Assembly (NCBI GenBank): GCA_020027875.1
Contig: JAHRHA010000022.1
Coordinates: 34,544 to 98,543, forward strand
Origin: Micromonosporaceae bacterium
GTDB lineage: Bacteria; Actinomycetota; Actinomycetes; Mycobacteriales; Micromonosporaceae
Length of the DNA stretch: 64,000 nt
Reading direction: 5' to 3'
Part shown: positions 26,959-36,409 of the stretch, in pieces
Position numbering within the stretch: the stretch's first letter is position 1
How the letters are laid out: each line of letters begins with the position of its first letter
Made by a program: the position numbers and the translations under genes
Notes under the pieces: model-generated
The model's input: the letters and a program-made list of their open reading frames with translations, nothing else
Databases searched by the model: none
Told to the model about the DNA's origin: nothing

Positions 26959-27594
26959 GTGACGCAGGTTGCGCAGAGTAATCGCGACAGGATCTCGCGC
27001 CGCCAGGTCGACAAGTTCGCCGAGCGGCGGGCACAGCTGGCCGACTCGGCGCTGCTGACGCTGTCCGAGTTGGGCTATGCCCGGACCAGCCTGCGGGAAA
27101 TCGCGCAGAACTCCGAGTTCTCGCACGGCGTGCTGCACTACTACTTCACCGACAAGGTCGACCTCATCATGGCGTGCGTGCGGCAGTACAAGGCGCACTG
27201 TGTCACCCGTTACGACCAGATTGTCGCAACGTCACGTACAGCTGATGAGCTAAAGCTGGAGTTTGCCGCCGGCCTGGCCAATACGCTGCGCGAGGACGCT
27301 GCGATGCACCGCCTCTGGTATGACCTGCGCACCCAAAGCATGTTCGAGCCGTCATTCCAGGCCGACGTTGCCGAGATCGACCAGAGTCTCGAGCGGATGA
27401 TCTGGCGGATCGTGAGCCAGTTCGCCGAACTCGCGGGGGCCCCGCCCGCGGTCCCGCCCGATGTTGCGTACGCGATCTTCGACGGGTTGTTCCAGCAAAG
27501 CCTGCTGAAACACCTGTCCGGGAACAGCGAAGCGGGCAGCGAACTGCAGGCACAGGTCGAGCAACTCATGGACAAACTCGTACTCAGTTCGTGA
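26959..27594 (+). CDS. TetR family transcriptional regulator
   Basis: 211 residues from a GTG after GGAAGAG; in-frame ATGs at 26860/26863 would add a 33-residue tail. The N-terminal HTH is clear: SLREIAQNSEFSHGVLHYYF (about 45-64). The C-terminal ligand domain resembles BetI/TetR_C_6-type regulators. It is transcribed away from the SDR-ligase operon with a strong dyad in between, so it most likely represses that operon and itself until an acyl-type ligand is bound. Confidence 0.87.
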   Translation: MTQVAQSNRDRISRRQVDKFAERRAQLADSALLTLSELGYARTSLREIAQNSEFSHGVLHYYFTDKVDLIMACVRQYKAHCVTRYDQIVATSRTADELKLEFAAGLANTLREDAAMHRLWYDLRTQSMFEPSFQADVAEIDQSLERMIWRIVSQFAELAGAPPAVPPDVAYAIFDGLFQQSLLKHLSGNSEAGSELQAQVEQLMDKLVLSS

Positions 27595-27606
27595 GCGGCG
27601 GCATTG

Positions 27607-28578
27607 TCAGGTTGTCGTACCCACCACGGCCTCGGTCTCCAGCTGCGTGCCGGGTGCCACCGTCGTCGGTGGGGTGGCGCGCCGCCCTCGGGCGAGGCGC
27701 CGTTGCACGTATACGGCCAGTTTCGACAAGGCGTAGTTCACGCTGATGTAGATGAGCCCGACCACGAAGTAGAGCTGGATCGGATTGTTCAGGATGTTGA
27801 TTGCCTGTGACGCGACGTTGAGCAGATCGTCGTACCCGATGAGGAAGCCCAGCGATGTGTCCTTGAGGACGACGACCATCTGGCTGATCAGCGCCGGCAG
27901 CATGATCCGGTAGGCCTGCGGCAGCAGGATGAGCCGGGTGGTCTGGAACGGCGACAGGCCCATGGCCGCGGCCGCCTCTGCCTGGCCGGTGGGCAGACCG
28001 GTCATCCCGGAACGAAGGATCTCCGCGATGACGACTCCATTGTAGATCGTGAGCCCGATGACGACGTACCAGAGCGTGTCGAAGTCGAGGCCGAACTCGG
28101 GCAGGCCCCGGCCGACAAAGAAAATCGTGATCACGACCGGCAGCCCGCGAAACACCTCGACGCAGAATCGGGTCACCGCATTGAGTACGCGAGTGAGCGC
28201 CCGCAGGGCCTGCGCCGCGGCCGGGGCGAGCCCGACGTAGCGGCGGCGCCGCAGCGACTGAAGCTGGACCCGGACCAACGCCAGCACGGTACCGATGATC
28301 AACGACGTGATGATGGCCAGCACCGCCGCGATGAGCGTGTTGCGGAATCCTTGGCCGAGCCGGGTCCACAGCTGGTCGAACAACGGGTTGGCGGGGTCGA
28401 TGATCGGACCCCATTTCTTCATGGTGAACTGCCCGTTGCGCTCCAACGGGAGGTAGATGAAGAGATAGGCGCCCACGACGATCGCGACGGCAGACACCAC
28501 ACTGACGATCAGCGTGATGCGCCGCGTCCTGGGCCCGGGCGCGTCGTAGAGAACGGCGTCGGCAGCGTCACGTTTCAT
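27607..28578 (-). CDS. gluD: Glutamate ABC transporter permease GluD
   Basis: 323 residues; the ATG overlaps the GluC stop (ATGA). A cytoplasmic tail and one helix precede the five-helix His/Glu-type permease core. The EAA loop is GQAEAAAAMGLSPFQTTRLILLPQ, shortened here to its key GQAEAA...G....LPQ pattern. Last gene of gluABCD. Forms the channel with GluC for glutamate or a related amino acid. Confidence 0.88.
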   Translation of the reverse strand: MKRDAADAVLYDAPGPRTRRITLIVSVVSAVAIVVGAYLFIYLPLERNGQFTMKKWGPIIDPANPLFDQLWTRLGQGFRNTLIAAVLAIITSLIIGTVLALVRVQLQSLRRRRYVGLAPAAAQALRALTRVLNAVTRFCVEVFRGLPVVITIFFVGRGLPEFGLDFDTLWYVVIGLTIYNGVVIAEILRSGMTGLPTGQAEAAAAMGLSPFQTTRLILLPQAYRIMLPALISQMVVVLKDTSLGFLIGYDDLLNVASQAINILNNPIQLYFVVGLIYISVNYALSKLAVYVQRRLARGRRATPPTTVAPGTQLETEAVVGTTT

Positions 28579-29285
28579 CGGGCCGCCCCCGCCCGACGCT
28601 TCTCGACCTGGTCCAGCAGGATGCCCAGCGGCACCGTCATGATCAGATAGCCGATCGAGATCCCGATGAACACCGGGATCAGAGGCAGGCCCTCCTGCGA
28701 GGTCAGCGTGTTCATGGCGTCCGACAGGGATCCGCTGACGCCGAAGAAACCGCTCAACGCGGAGTTCTTGATCATGGCGATGATCACGCTGCCGAGCGGC
28801 ACGATGGCGAACTTCCACGCCTGCGGCAGCACGACGTACCGCACGTTCTGGGTGAAGGTAAGACCCAACGAGCGGGCGGCCTCCGCCTGCCCAGGCGACA
28901 CGGCGTTGACGCCGCTGCGAAGCGCCTCACACACGAATGCGCCGGTGTAGAAGCCTAGGGCGATGATGAAGAACCGGAAGTACGGCAGGTCGATCGCGAG
29001 CCTGGAGAAGATGGCGTCCAGGACGGGGACCTTGAGGAAGTTGGCGCTGGAGCCCAACTGCGGCAGGCCGAACGCGGCGAAGAAGCTGACCACGGTCAGC
29101 GGCACGTTGCGGAACAGGGTCACGTACGCGGTACCGACCGCCCGCAGCGGCGGCAGCGGCGAGATCCGCATGACCGCCACGACGGTGCCGATGATCAGCG
29201 CGCCAACACCGGCCAGGAAGCAGATCTGGAGCGTGACCCAGAAACCGCTAGCGAACGTGTCGAAACGGTCGATCAGGATCCCCAC
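28575..29285 (-). CDS. gluC: Glutamate ABC transporter permease GluC
   Basis: 236 residues with five helices and the amino-acid permease EAA loop (GQAEAARSLGLTF, then LPQA). Located 81 nt after gluB and overlapping gluD by 4 nt. The gene order ATPase, binding lipoprotein, permease, permease is that of corynebacterial gluABCD. Confidence 0.88.
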   Translation of the reverse strand: MGILIDRFDTFASGFWVTLQICFLAGVGALIIGTVVAVMRISPLPPLRAVGTAYVTLFRNVPLTVVSFFAAFGLPQLGSSANFLKVPVLDAIFSRLAIDLPYFRFFIIALGFYTGAFVCEALRSGVNAVSPGQAEAARSLGLTFTQNVRYVVLPQAWKFAIVPLGSVIIAMIKNSALSGFFGVSGSLSDAMNTLTSQEGLPLIPVFIGISIGYLIMTVPLGILLDQVEKRRAGAAR

Positions 29286-29366
29286 CGGGTCTCCTCACCC
29301 TTCCACGGTGTCGACCGCGGTCGCCGCGTGGGCCGAAACCCGCGCGGCGACCGAGTCGCTGCTATC

Positions 29367-30236
29367 TCAGTACCGGTTGACCGCCGGCCCGGTCGGCGCC
29401 GGAGCGACATCACCGACGGTGTCCGACCACGCCTTGGCGTACCGGCCGTCGGCGTAGATCTTCTCGAGCGTGTCGTTGATGAACGCGCGGAACTTGGTGT
29501 CGTCCTTCTTCACGCCGATGCCGTACGGCTCCTGCGTGAACGGTGCGCCCAGAATCTTGAGTGCGTTGGGGTCCTGGTCAACAAAGCCCAGCAGGATGAC
29601 GTTGTCGGTCGTCACGGCGTCAACCTGGCTCGTCTTGAGCGCCTCCACGCACTGCGCGTAGCCGCCAAAGAGAACGATCTGAGTGGTTTTGTCCTTGACG
29701 TACTCCTCGATCTTCTTGGCCGGGGTGGAACCCGTGACGGAGCAGACCTTCTTCGTACCGTCCTTAAAGGAGTCCGGACCCGTGATCGACGCATCGTCCT
29801 TGCGGACCATGATGTCCTGTCCGGCGACGTAGTACGGACCAGCGAAGGCGATTCGCTGCTTGCGGGTGTCGTTGATCGTGTAGGTCGCGACCACGATGTC
29901 CGCCTTGCCTTGCTCGATGTACTCTTCGCGAACCGCCGACTTCGTCTCGGTCCATTCGATCTTGTCGGCCGGGATGCCTAGCTCGGACGCGATGATCTTG
30001 CCAATCTCCACGTCGAACCCGGCCGGCTTGCCGTCGAGACCCTTGAGCCCGAATAGCGGCTGGTCGAACTTGGTGCCAATAATGATCTTCTGGGCCTTGC
30101 TGAGTCGGTCCATTGTGGTGCCGGCCTCGAACGTCTTCCCGGTTCCACCGGAATTGTCCGAGTCGCCGCCGCACGCGGCGCCGGTCAGTGCGAGCGCCCC
30201 GGTCAACACGACCGCAGCGATGCGCTTCAAACTCAT
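29367..30236 (-). CDS. gluB: Glutamate-binding lipoprotein GluB
   Basis: 289 residues; start at the ATG after GGAGGGAGAA, 20 codons inside a longer open frame. Lipobox LTGAAC anchors it outside the membrane. The solute-binding domain has the GluB hallmarks: IGTKFDQPLFG, VATYTINDTRKQ, FAGPYYVAGQD, CSVTGSTPA and VDAVTTDNVIL. It delivers glutamate to GluC/GluD. Resemblance to Corynebacterium GluB is close as remembered. Confidence 0.9.
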   Translation of the reverse strand: MSLKRIAAVVLTGALALTGAACGGDSDNSGGTGKTFEAGTTMDRLSKAQKIIIGTKFDQPLFGLKGLDGKPAGFDVEIGKIIASELGIPADKIEWTETKSAVREEYIEQGKADIVVATYTINDTRKQRIAFAGPYYVAGQDIMVRKDDASITGPDSFKDGTKKVCSVTGSTPAKKIEEYVKDKTTQIVLFGGYAQCVEALKTSQVDAVTTDNVILLGFVDQDPNALKILGAPFTQEPYGIGVKKDDTKFRAFINDTLEKIYADGRYAKAWSDTVGDVAPAPTGPAVNRY

Positions 30237-30304
30237 CGTTCTCCCTCCTTCGACGGAGCGCGTCCTGGCTCGGTCGCGCCCCCCACGGTGACGCACCGAA
30301 GGTT

Positions 30305-31057
30305 TCAGTGCGTCAGGATCTTCGATAGAAAGTCTTTGGCCCGCTCGCTACGAGGGCTGGCGAAGAACTCGGCCGGGGGTGCGGACTCCACCAGCTGGCC
30401 GTCATCCATGAAGACGACGCGGTTGGCGGCGTGCCGGGCGAAGCCCATCTCGTGCGTCACCACGATCATGGTCATGCCGTCGCGGGCCAACGAGGTCATC
30501 ACGTCGAGGACTTCGCCGACCATCTCCGGGTCCAATGCGCTCGTGGGTTCGTCGAACAGCATGGCCTTGGGTCGCATCGCCAGAGCTCGCGCGATGGCCG
30601 CGCGTTGCTGTTGGCCACCGGAGAGCTGGGCGGGGAACTTGCCGGCCTGATCTGTTATGCCCACCCGGTCGAGGAGCGCCATCGCCTGTTCGCGAGCCGC
30701 GGCCGGCTTCTCCTTGCGAACCTTGATCGGCCCCAGCGAGACGTTATCCAGCACCGTCTTGTGGGCGAAGAGGTTGAACGACTGGAAGACCATGCCGACG
30801 TCGCTGCGTAGCGCCGCCAGGGCCTTCCCCTCGGCAGGCAGTTCGCGACCGTCGAAGCGGATTGTGCCAGAATCAATCGGTTCGAGCCGATTTATCGCGC
30901 GGCATAGCGTCGATTTGCCCGAACCGGACGGCCCGACGATGACGACGACTTCGCCGCGATCCACCGTCAGGCTGACATTACGTAGTACGTGCAGCGACCC
31001 GAAGTACTTGTCGACCGAGTCGAGCACGATGAGCGGCTCACCCGACGTAGCCGTCAC
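30305..31057 (-). CDS. gluA: Glutamate ABC transporter ATP-binding protein GluA
   Basis: 250 residues. Walker [10 protein letters not shown] (about 38-46), signature LSGGQQQR, Walker [13 protein letters not shown] and H-loop VTHEMGF are intact, as in polar amino-acid uptake ATPases. First gene of gluABCD, 68 nt ahead of gluB. Confidence 0.92.
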   Translation of the reverse strand: MTATSGEPLIVLDSVDKYFGSLHVLRNVSLTVDRGEVVVIVGPSGSGKSTLCRAINRLEPIDSGTIRFDGRELPAEGKALAALRSDVGMVFQSFNLFAHKTVLDNVSLGPIKVRKEKPAAAREQAMALLDRVGITDQAGKFPAQLSGGQQQRAAIARALAMRPKAMLFDEPTSALDPEMVGEVLDVMTSLARDGMTMIVVTHEMGFARHAANRVVFMDDGQLVESAPPAEFFASPRSERAKDFLSKILTH

Positions 31058-31278
31058 GACAGCGTCCCCTCAGCCTTTCTGGTGTGGTCCGATCACTCTA
31101 AACGGGCGGGTGTGTCAGTCCAGACCGTCCTTGGTCACGGTGCTGTAACACCGATGCCCCCGCGAGGCTGATTACCCACGCGCGGACGAACGAACCGCCG
31201 AGACCGGTCCAAGCCGGGTGGGCGGCCGCGGCGGCGACTGCGGCTGTCCTCCTGCGTCCGGCTACCCTGTACTACGTC

Positions 31279-32787
31279 ATGAGCATCGTCGCGGAACAGC
31301 CCAGGCAGGCCGAGCAGCCACGCACCGACGTACCCCGTACGTACGACGTGCGTACGTACGGCTGCCAAATGAATGTGCACGACTCCGAGCGCATCTCCGG
31401 GCTGCTCGAGGCGGCCGGGTACGTGCGAGCCGAGCCCGCCGCCGGCGCCGACGTCGTCGTCTTCAACACCTGCGCCGTCCGGGAGAACGCCGACAACCGC
31501 CTCTACGGCAACCTCGGGCACCTCCGCCCGGTCAAGGATGCCCACCCGGGCATGCAGATCGCGGTCGGCGGCTGCCTCGCGCAGAAGGACCGCGGCGAGA
31601 TCATCCGCAAGGCTCCCTGGGTCGACGTGGTGTTCGGTACGCACAACATCGGCTCGCTGCCCGTACTGCTCGAACGGGCCCGTCACAACGCGACGGCCGA
31701 GATTGAGATCCTGGAGTCGCTCGATGTCTTCCCGTCGACACTGCCGACGCGGCGGGAGTCGTCGTACGCGGGTTGGGTGTCAATCTCGGTCGGGTGCAAC
31801 AACACCTGCACCTTCTGCATCGTTCCGTCGCTGCGCGGCCGTGAGAAGGACCGCCGTCCAGGCGAGATCCTGGCCGAGGTACGGGCGCTGGTCGCCGAGG
31901 GCATCCTCGAGGTGACCCTGCTCGGACAGAACGTCAACTCGTACGGCGTGGAGTTCGGCGACAGGTACGCCTTCGGCAAGCTCCTGCGGGCATGCGGCTC
32001 CCTCGCCGACGACGGGCTGGAGCGCGTTCGCTTCACCAGCCCGCATCCGAAGGACTTCACCGACGACGTCATCGCCGCGATGGCCGAGACCCCCAACGTG
32101 TGCCACTCGCTTCACATGCCGCTTCAGTCCGGCTCCGACGCGGTCCTGCGTTCGATGCGCCGCTCCTATCGGGCCGAGCGCTACCTCGGGATCATCGCCA
32201 ACGTACGGGCCGCGATGCCCGATGCCGCCATCACGACCGACATCATTGTGGGATTCCCCGGCGAGACCGAGGCTGACTTCGAGTCCACTCTGGACGTCGT
32301 ACGAGCGGCTCGCTACTCGTCTGCCTTCACCTTCCAGTACTCCAAGCGTCCGGGCACGCCTGCGGCCACTATGGATTGTCAGATACCGAAGGAGATCGTT
32401 CAGTCGCGGTATGAGCGGCTCATGGCATGCGTCGAGGAGACCAGCTGGTCGGAGAACCGCCGCCTCGTCGGCGAGACCGTCGAGGTGCTCGTCGCTGTCG
32501 GTGAGGGGCGCAAGGACGCCGCCACCGGTCGGATGTCGGGCCGAGCCCGCGATGGCCGCCTGGTACATTTCGCGACCGGCGATGCCTCCGGCGGCGCGGT
32601 CGAGATCCGGCCCGGCGATATCGTCCACGCGACGGTGACCTACGCCGCCCCGCACCACCTCAACGCCGACGGCCCACTGGTGTCGCACCGCCGCACCCGC
32701 GCCGGCGACGCCTGGGAGGCGGGCCGGATCGCCCGCACACCCGGCGTCGCGTTGGGCATGCCTACGGCTCGCCGAGATCTTGTATGA
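31279..32787 (+). CDS. miaB: tRNA-2-methylthio-N6-dimethylallyladenosine synthase MiaB
   Basis: 502 residues. The N-terminal UPF0004 domain has three cluster-binding Cys (29, 65, 99: YGCQMN, NTCAVRE, GGCLAQ). The radical-SAM motif CNNTCTFC supplies Cys173, 177 and 180. A TRAM domain lies near residues 390-460. MiaB adds the 2-methylthio group to A37 of tRNAs after MiaA has added the isoprenoid; miaA is 2.7 kb downstream on the same strand. The C-terminal 45 residues beyond TRAM are family-typical for actinobacteria. Confidence 0.95.
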   Translation: MSIVAEQPRQAEQPRTDVPRTYDVRTYGCQMNVHDSERISGLLEAAGYVRAEPAAGADVVVFNTCAVRENADNRLYGNLGHLRPVKDAHPGMQIAVGGCLAQKDRGEIIRKAPWVDVVFGTHNIGSLPVLLERARHNATAEIEILESLDVFPSTLPTRRESSYAGWVSISVGCNNTCTFCIVPSLRGREKDRRPGEILAEVRALVAEGILEVTLLGQNVNSYGVEFGDRYAFGKLLRACGSLADDGLERVRFTSPHPKDFTDDVIAAMAETPNVCHSLHMPLQSGSDAVLRSMRRSYRAERYLGIIANVRAAMPDAAITTDIIVGFPGETEADFESTLDVVRAARYSSAFTFQYSKRPGTPAATMDCQIPKEIVQSRYERLMACVEETSWSENRRLVGETVEVLVAVGEGRKDAATGRMSGRARDGRLVHFATGDASGGAVEIRPGDIVHATVTYAAPHHLNADGPLVSHRRTRAGDAWEAGRIARTPGVALGMPTARRDLV

Positions 32788-33253
32788 GCTAAGGCGCCAG
32801 CCCAGCTCACCGAGAATCATCCAAGATTTCATGGCTCTGGCGGACCACCCGTAGCCCGCGGTTCTCGGCGGCCCCGCATGGCTGCGCCGAGTCTCTCGTC
32901 ATCCGGCTGAATCGACTCATGCATGACCGATGAATAACAACATGCGGGTTCTGACCGGCTGTAGCCAGCAAAAGTCCACACGTTACTGTGATCTCGGCCA
33001 CCTCGTCGCATGGTGGGCGCTCCAAAATAGGACGTACACCGCGATTTGCTCTACGCGTCCCGTCCGCCCCGCTATGAAATCGCATGCACATGCGGTGGCC
33101 CAAATATATCTATCCAAGCGCGCCGGCTCAGCCGCCCCGATCGAGCGCACCCGGTCCCCACACCGTCATGATCCCCTTGATCATGAGCTGACCGTCGCGG
33201 AACAGCGTCGATCATGACCTCCAGGTCATGATCGGCGGGGTGGGGCAGTGGGG
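32788..33253. other. Intergenic region between miaB and DUF349 gene
   Basis: No supported gene. It contains a 7-bp GC hairpin (CTCGGCG at 32864, CGCCGAG at 32885), a possible miaB terminator. An unusually AT-rich middle (about 33000-33110) follows, and at the right end a cluster of four GATCATG/CATGATC elements annotated separately. Confidence 0.5.
33166..33253. repeat. GATCATG palindrome cluster with adjoining G-runs, copy 1
   Basis: An imperfect dyad (TCATGATC, 4 nt, TGATCATGA at 33167-33188) is followed by a perfect one: CGATCATGACCT, CC, AGGTCATGATCG at 33209-33234. Directly right of it are three G4 runs (GCGGGGTGGGGCAGTGGGG) ending at the DUF349 stop codon. The same palindrome-plus-G-run unit recurs inverted at 35.4 kb. 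Confidence 0.8.
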
Positions 33254-34462
33254 TTAGGCGGTGTGCTCGGCGAGCTCGAGGAACCGTCGCTTGGCGGCCA
33301 GGGCGTCCTGAGCTTCACGGATCCGCTTGGCGTCGCCAGCGGCCTCGGCCCGGGCGAGGCGCGCCTCCGCCTCCGCGACCTGCTCACGCATCTGGGTCAG
33401 CAGCGGGTTGGACTCGGGTGTGGTGCGCCGCCATGCGGAGTCCATCGCCGCGCGTACCTTGTCGTCCACGGCCCGCAGGCGCCGGTCGAACCCGGACGCG
33501 GTCTCGCGCGGTACCCGGCCGGAGTCGTGCCATTGACTCTGGATCTCGCGCAGCCTGGCCTGGGCCGCGCGAGGATCGGCGTCGACGTCGAGGGCCTCGG
33601 CCTCGGCGAGCAGGGCATGGCGGCGGTCGAGGCTCACCTTCTGCTCGGCGTCACGGGCGGAGAAGACCTCGCTGCGGTGAGCGAAGAATGCGTCCTGGGC
33701 GGCTCGGAATCGCTCCCACAGCTTCTGCTCGACGTCCTTCGCCGCGCGCGGGGCGGCCTTCCATTCGGCCATCAGCTCCTTGAGCCGGTTCGCGGTGGCC
33801 GCCCAGTCGGTCGATTCCTTCAGCGACTCGGCCTCGGCGACCAGCTCGTCCTTGCGGCCTGTCGCCTGTTTGCGCTGTGCGTCCAGGCTGGCGAAGTGCG
33901 TGCCGCGCCGCCGGGTGAACGCGTCGCGGGCGGCTGAGTATCGCTTCCAGAGCTCGCCGTCCGCCTTCTTGTCGATCCCCTTGATGGTCTTCCATTCATC
34001 GAGGATCTCGCGGAGCCGGTCACCGGCCGTCTTCCACTGTGTGGACTCGCCCGCGATCGTCTCCGCCTCCTCGACGAGGGCGGTCTTTCGGGCCAATGCC
34101 TGGGTGCGCGCTGCCTCCCGTGCGGCGCGGGCCTCGCCAGCCTTCTCCTCGGCGACGACGGTGAGCTTGTCCAGCCGCGAGGCGAGGCCGTCCAGGTCGC
34201 CCACGACGTGGGCTTCATCGAGGGAGGTGCGGATGCGGCGCAGGCTTGTCATCGTGTGCCCCGGGTCGGCGGCACCGCTGGCCAGCCGGGCTTCGATGAG
34301 GTCCACCTCGGTGAAAATGTCGGCGAAGCGCCGGGCGAAGTGCGCCAAACCCTCCTCGGGCGTGCCCGCCTGCCACGAGCCGACTATCCGCTCGCCCGCC
34401 GACGTCTTGACATAGACAGTTCCGTCGTCGTCGACCCGACCGAAGCTCGTCCAGTCGCTCAT
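33254..34462 (-). CDS. DUF349 domain-containing protein
   Basis: 402 residues from the ATG of MSDWTSFGRV. After a small N-terminal beta domain the protein is nearly all helical and carries three or four DUF349 repeats (W-K-x-x-x...LW.RF..A.D.F, at about 150-215, 220-285 and 290-360), then a coiled coil to the end. Such proteins are widespread in actinobacteria beside miaA/miaB; distant relatives have been linked to ribosome or RNA binding. Biochemical function unknown. Confidence 0.82.
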   Translation of the reverse strand: MSDWTSFGRVDDDGTVYVKTSAGERIVGSWQAGTPEEGLAHFARRFADIFTEVDLIEARLASGAADPGHTMTSLRRIRTSLDEAHVVGDLDGLASRLDKLTVVAEEKAGEARAAREAARTQALARKTALVEEAETIAGESTQWKTAGDRLREILDEWKTIKGIDKKADGELWKRYSAARDAFTRRRGTHFASLDAQRKQATGRKDELVAEAESLKESTDWAATANRLKELMAEWKAAPRAAKDVEQKLWERFRAAQDAFFAHRSEVFSARDAEQKVSLDRRHALLAEAEALDVDADPRAAQARLREIQSQWHDSGRVPRETASGFDRRLRAVDDKVRAAMDSAWRRTTPESNPLLTQMREQVAEAEARLARAEAAGDAKRIREAQDALAAKRRFLELAEHTA

Positions 34463-34751
34463 GTGCCCACCCTTTTGCATCCCGGCGAGCCGGGTCCGCC
34501 GCCCGGTCTCCGCCGCCACCTTGCGCAGCTATCTCAAACTATGGGCCGCAGCCACGTGAACACTATGGGTCACCGGCCTCCCCGCGCGAGGTGCGTCGAG
34601 GCGGTCGTTTCCCCGATGAGTGTGTTCTCCTGGCATTCTCACAGGCCACTCGGGGTGTCCGTCGAGCGGCCGAAGGGCCAGTGCGGCCGAACCGTGACCT
34701 TCCGTCGGTCTGGGAGCGCTCCCAACGATCTCGGCCGGTTACCGTGGGCTC

Positions 34752-35453
34752 GTGCCACTGGTCGCCGTCGCTGTGTGCCCGCACCCGCCGCTGCTCGTGC
34801 CCGAGGTCGCGTCGGGTGCCGCACCCGAGCTGGACGACCTGCGCGCCGCCTGCGCCGTGGCGGTAGCACACCTGCTGGACGCCGAGCCCGACCAGGTGCT
34901 CAGCGTCGGCTCCGGGCCGGAGCCGTCGGGCGCCGAGATTGGCCGTCCCGACCTGCCGCTCAGTCGCGCGGTAGGTTCGTGGTTGCTGGATCGCGGCGGC
35001 GTCCACGCCTCGCGCCTCGCCGGGCAGACGGTCCTGACACTGGCGACCCGCGATGAGTGCCAGACCCTCGGTCGTGCACTGGCTTCGACGACCGATCGAC
35101 TAGCGCTCCTTGTCCTCGGCGACGGCTCGGCGTGCCGCGGGCAGAAAGCACCTGGCTATGACGACCCGCGCGCCGAGCCGTTCGACGCGGGGATCGCGGA
35201 GGCGCTGGGGACCGCAGACACCGACGCTCTGCTCGCCCTCGATCCGGGGCTCGCCGAGGAGTTGCGGTGCGTGGGCCGGGCGCCCTGGCAGGTACTGGCC
35301 GGCGCGGTCGCGGCCGATGGGCGGGCCTGGCACGGCGAATTGCTCTATGACGGAGCCCCCTACGGCGTCGCCTACTTCGTCGCCCGGTGGTCACCCCCAC
35401 CACCCCCACCCCACCCCCCGACCCCCCCGCCGATCATGAGCTCCAGGTCATGA
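34752..35453 (+). CDS. Class III extradiol dioxygenase-like protein with repeat-derived tail
   Basis: 233 residues from GTG. The fold matches the class III extradiol dioxygenase (LigB-like) subunit B family found next to miaA in actinobacteria: VAVCPHPPLLVPEV at the start, LVLGDGSA and the ending GAPYGVAYFVARW. Homologues, as I recall them, end about there. Here translation continues for about 20 residues through PPPPPPHPPTPPP and MSSRS, coded by a C-run and a GATCATG palindrome. The tail therefore looks like read-through into an inserted repeat. Catalytic activity is uncertain. Confidence 0.75.
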   Translation: MPLVAVAVCPHPPLLVPEVASGAAPELDDLRAACAVAVAHLLDAEPDQVLSVGSGPEPSGAEIGRPDLPLSRAVGSWLLDRGGVHASRLAGQTVLTLATRDECQTLGRALASTTDRLALLVLGDGSACRGQKAPGYDDPRAEPFDAGIAEALGTADTDALLALDPGLAEELRCVGRAPWQVLAGAVAADGRAWHGELLYDGAPYGVAYFVARWSPPPPPPHPPTPPPIMSSRS

Positions 35454-35488
35454 TCGACGCCATTTCGCGACGCCCAGATCATGATCAC
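35393..35488. repeat. GATCATG palindrome with adjoining C-runs (G-runs on minus), copy 2
   Basis: C-runs of 4-7 (35394-35430) lead into CGATCATGAGCT, CC, AGGTCATGATCG (35431-35456). A further GATCATGATC follows at 35478. On the minus strand this is palindrome then G-runs, the same unit as at 33.2 kb in inverted orientation. The 5' part is translated as the tail of the dioxygenase-like gene and the 3' part precedes miaA. Confidence 0.8.
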
Positions 35489-35509
35489 CGCGATCTTGGG
35501 AACGCGGCG

Positions 35510-36406
35510 GTGGCCATAGTCGGGCCCACCGCTGCGGGGAAGACGGCCCTCAGCCTCGCGCTGGCGAACGCGATCGGAGCGGAGGTGGTCAACGCCGATT
35601 CGATGCAGCTCTACCGCGGCATGGACATCGGCACCGCGAAGCTGAGCCCAGGCGAATGGGAGGGCGTACCTCACCACGTCTTCGACCTGTGGGACGTCAC
35701 CGAGCCGGCGAGCGTGGCCGAGTACCAGCATGCCGCGCGCGCCGCGATCGACGCCGTGCACGCCCGCGGGTGTACCCCGCTGCTCGTCGGCGGCTCCGGC
35801 CTCTATGTGCGGGCCGCGTTGGAGCACTTCGACTTCCCGGGTACGGACGCGCAGCTTCGCGCCACGCTCGAGGCCGAACTTGCGGCCGGGGGACCAGCAC
35901 CGCTCCACGCGCGACTCGCGAGTAGGGATCCGGCCGCGGCGGCGCGGATCCTGCCGAGCAACGGCCGGCGCATCGTCCGGGCACTGGAAGTGCTCGAGCT
36001 CACCGGCGCTCCGTTCGCCGCGGAACTGCCCGAGCCCCGACCGTACTATCACTGCCTCTACATTGGAGTTGACCTTGAGACCGCCGCCCTTGACGAGCGG
36101 GTCGCCATGCGGGTTGACCGGATGTGGGCGGCCGGGCTGGTCGACGAGGTACGCGCCCTGGAGCGCCGGGGACTGCGCCAGGGCCGCACCGCGGGTCGCG
36201 CACTTGGCTACCAGCAGGTGCTGCGCCACCTGGCGGGTGAGTGCACCGAGGCGCAGGCGAAGGCGGACACCATCCAGGCCACCCGGCGATTCGTGCGCCG
36301 CCAACGCTCGTGGTTCCGGCGAGACCCCCGAGTCATGTGGCTAGACGGGCGGGATCCGGACCTGGCCGTACGGGCACTCGCGCTCGCGGCCGAAGCGCGG
36401 CAATGA
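35510..36406 (+). CDS. miaA: tRNA dimethylallyltransferase MiaA
   Basis: 298 residues. P-loop GPTAAGKT lies at about residues 4-11. VNADSMQLYRGMDIGTAK (substrate-binding Asp) and LLVGGSGLYVRA are diagnostic, and the C-terminal RQRSWFRRD motif is intact. It adds the dimethylallyl group to A37 of tRNA, the substrate for MiaB. Start choice is uncertain: this GTG has TTGGGAA upstream and suits homologue length. An in-frame ATG at 35450 overlaps the previous stop but sits inside the GATCATG palindrome. Confidence 0.92.
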   Translation: MAIVGPTAAGKTALSLALANAIGAEVVNADSMQLYRGMDIGTAKLSPGEWEGVPHHVFDLWDVTEPASVAEYQHAARAAIDAVHARGCTPLLVGGSGLYVRAALEHFDFPGTDAQLRATLEAELAAGGPAPLHARLASRDPAAAARILPSNGRRIVRALEVLELTGAPFAAELPEPRPYYHCLYIGVDLETAALDERVAMRVDRMWAAGLVDEVRALERRGLRQGRTAGRALGYQQVLRHLAGECTEAQAKADTIQATRRFVRRQRSWFRRDPRVMWLDGRDPDLAVRALALAAEARQ

Positions 36407-36409
36407 GAC

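Noticed and set aside
32807..33103. 98-codon minus-strand frame after miaB
   Set aside because: No ribosome site, no family features, and it crosses a hairpin; not supported as a gene.
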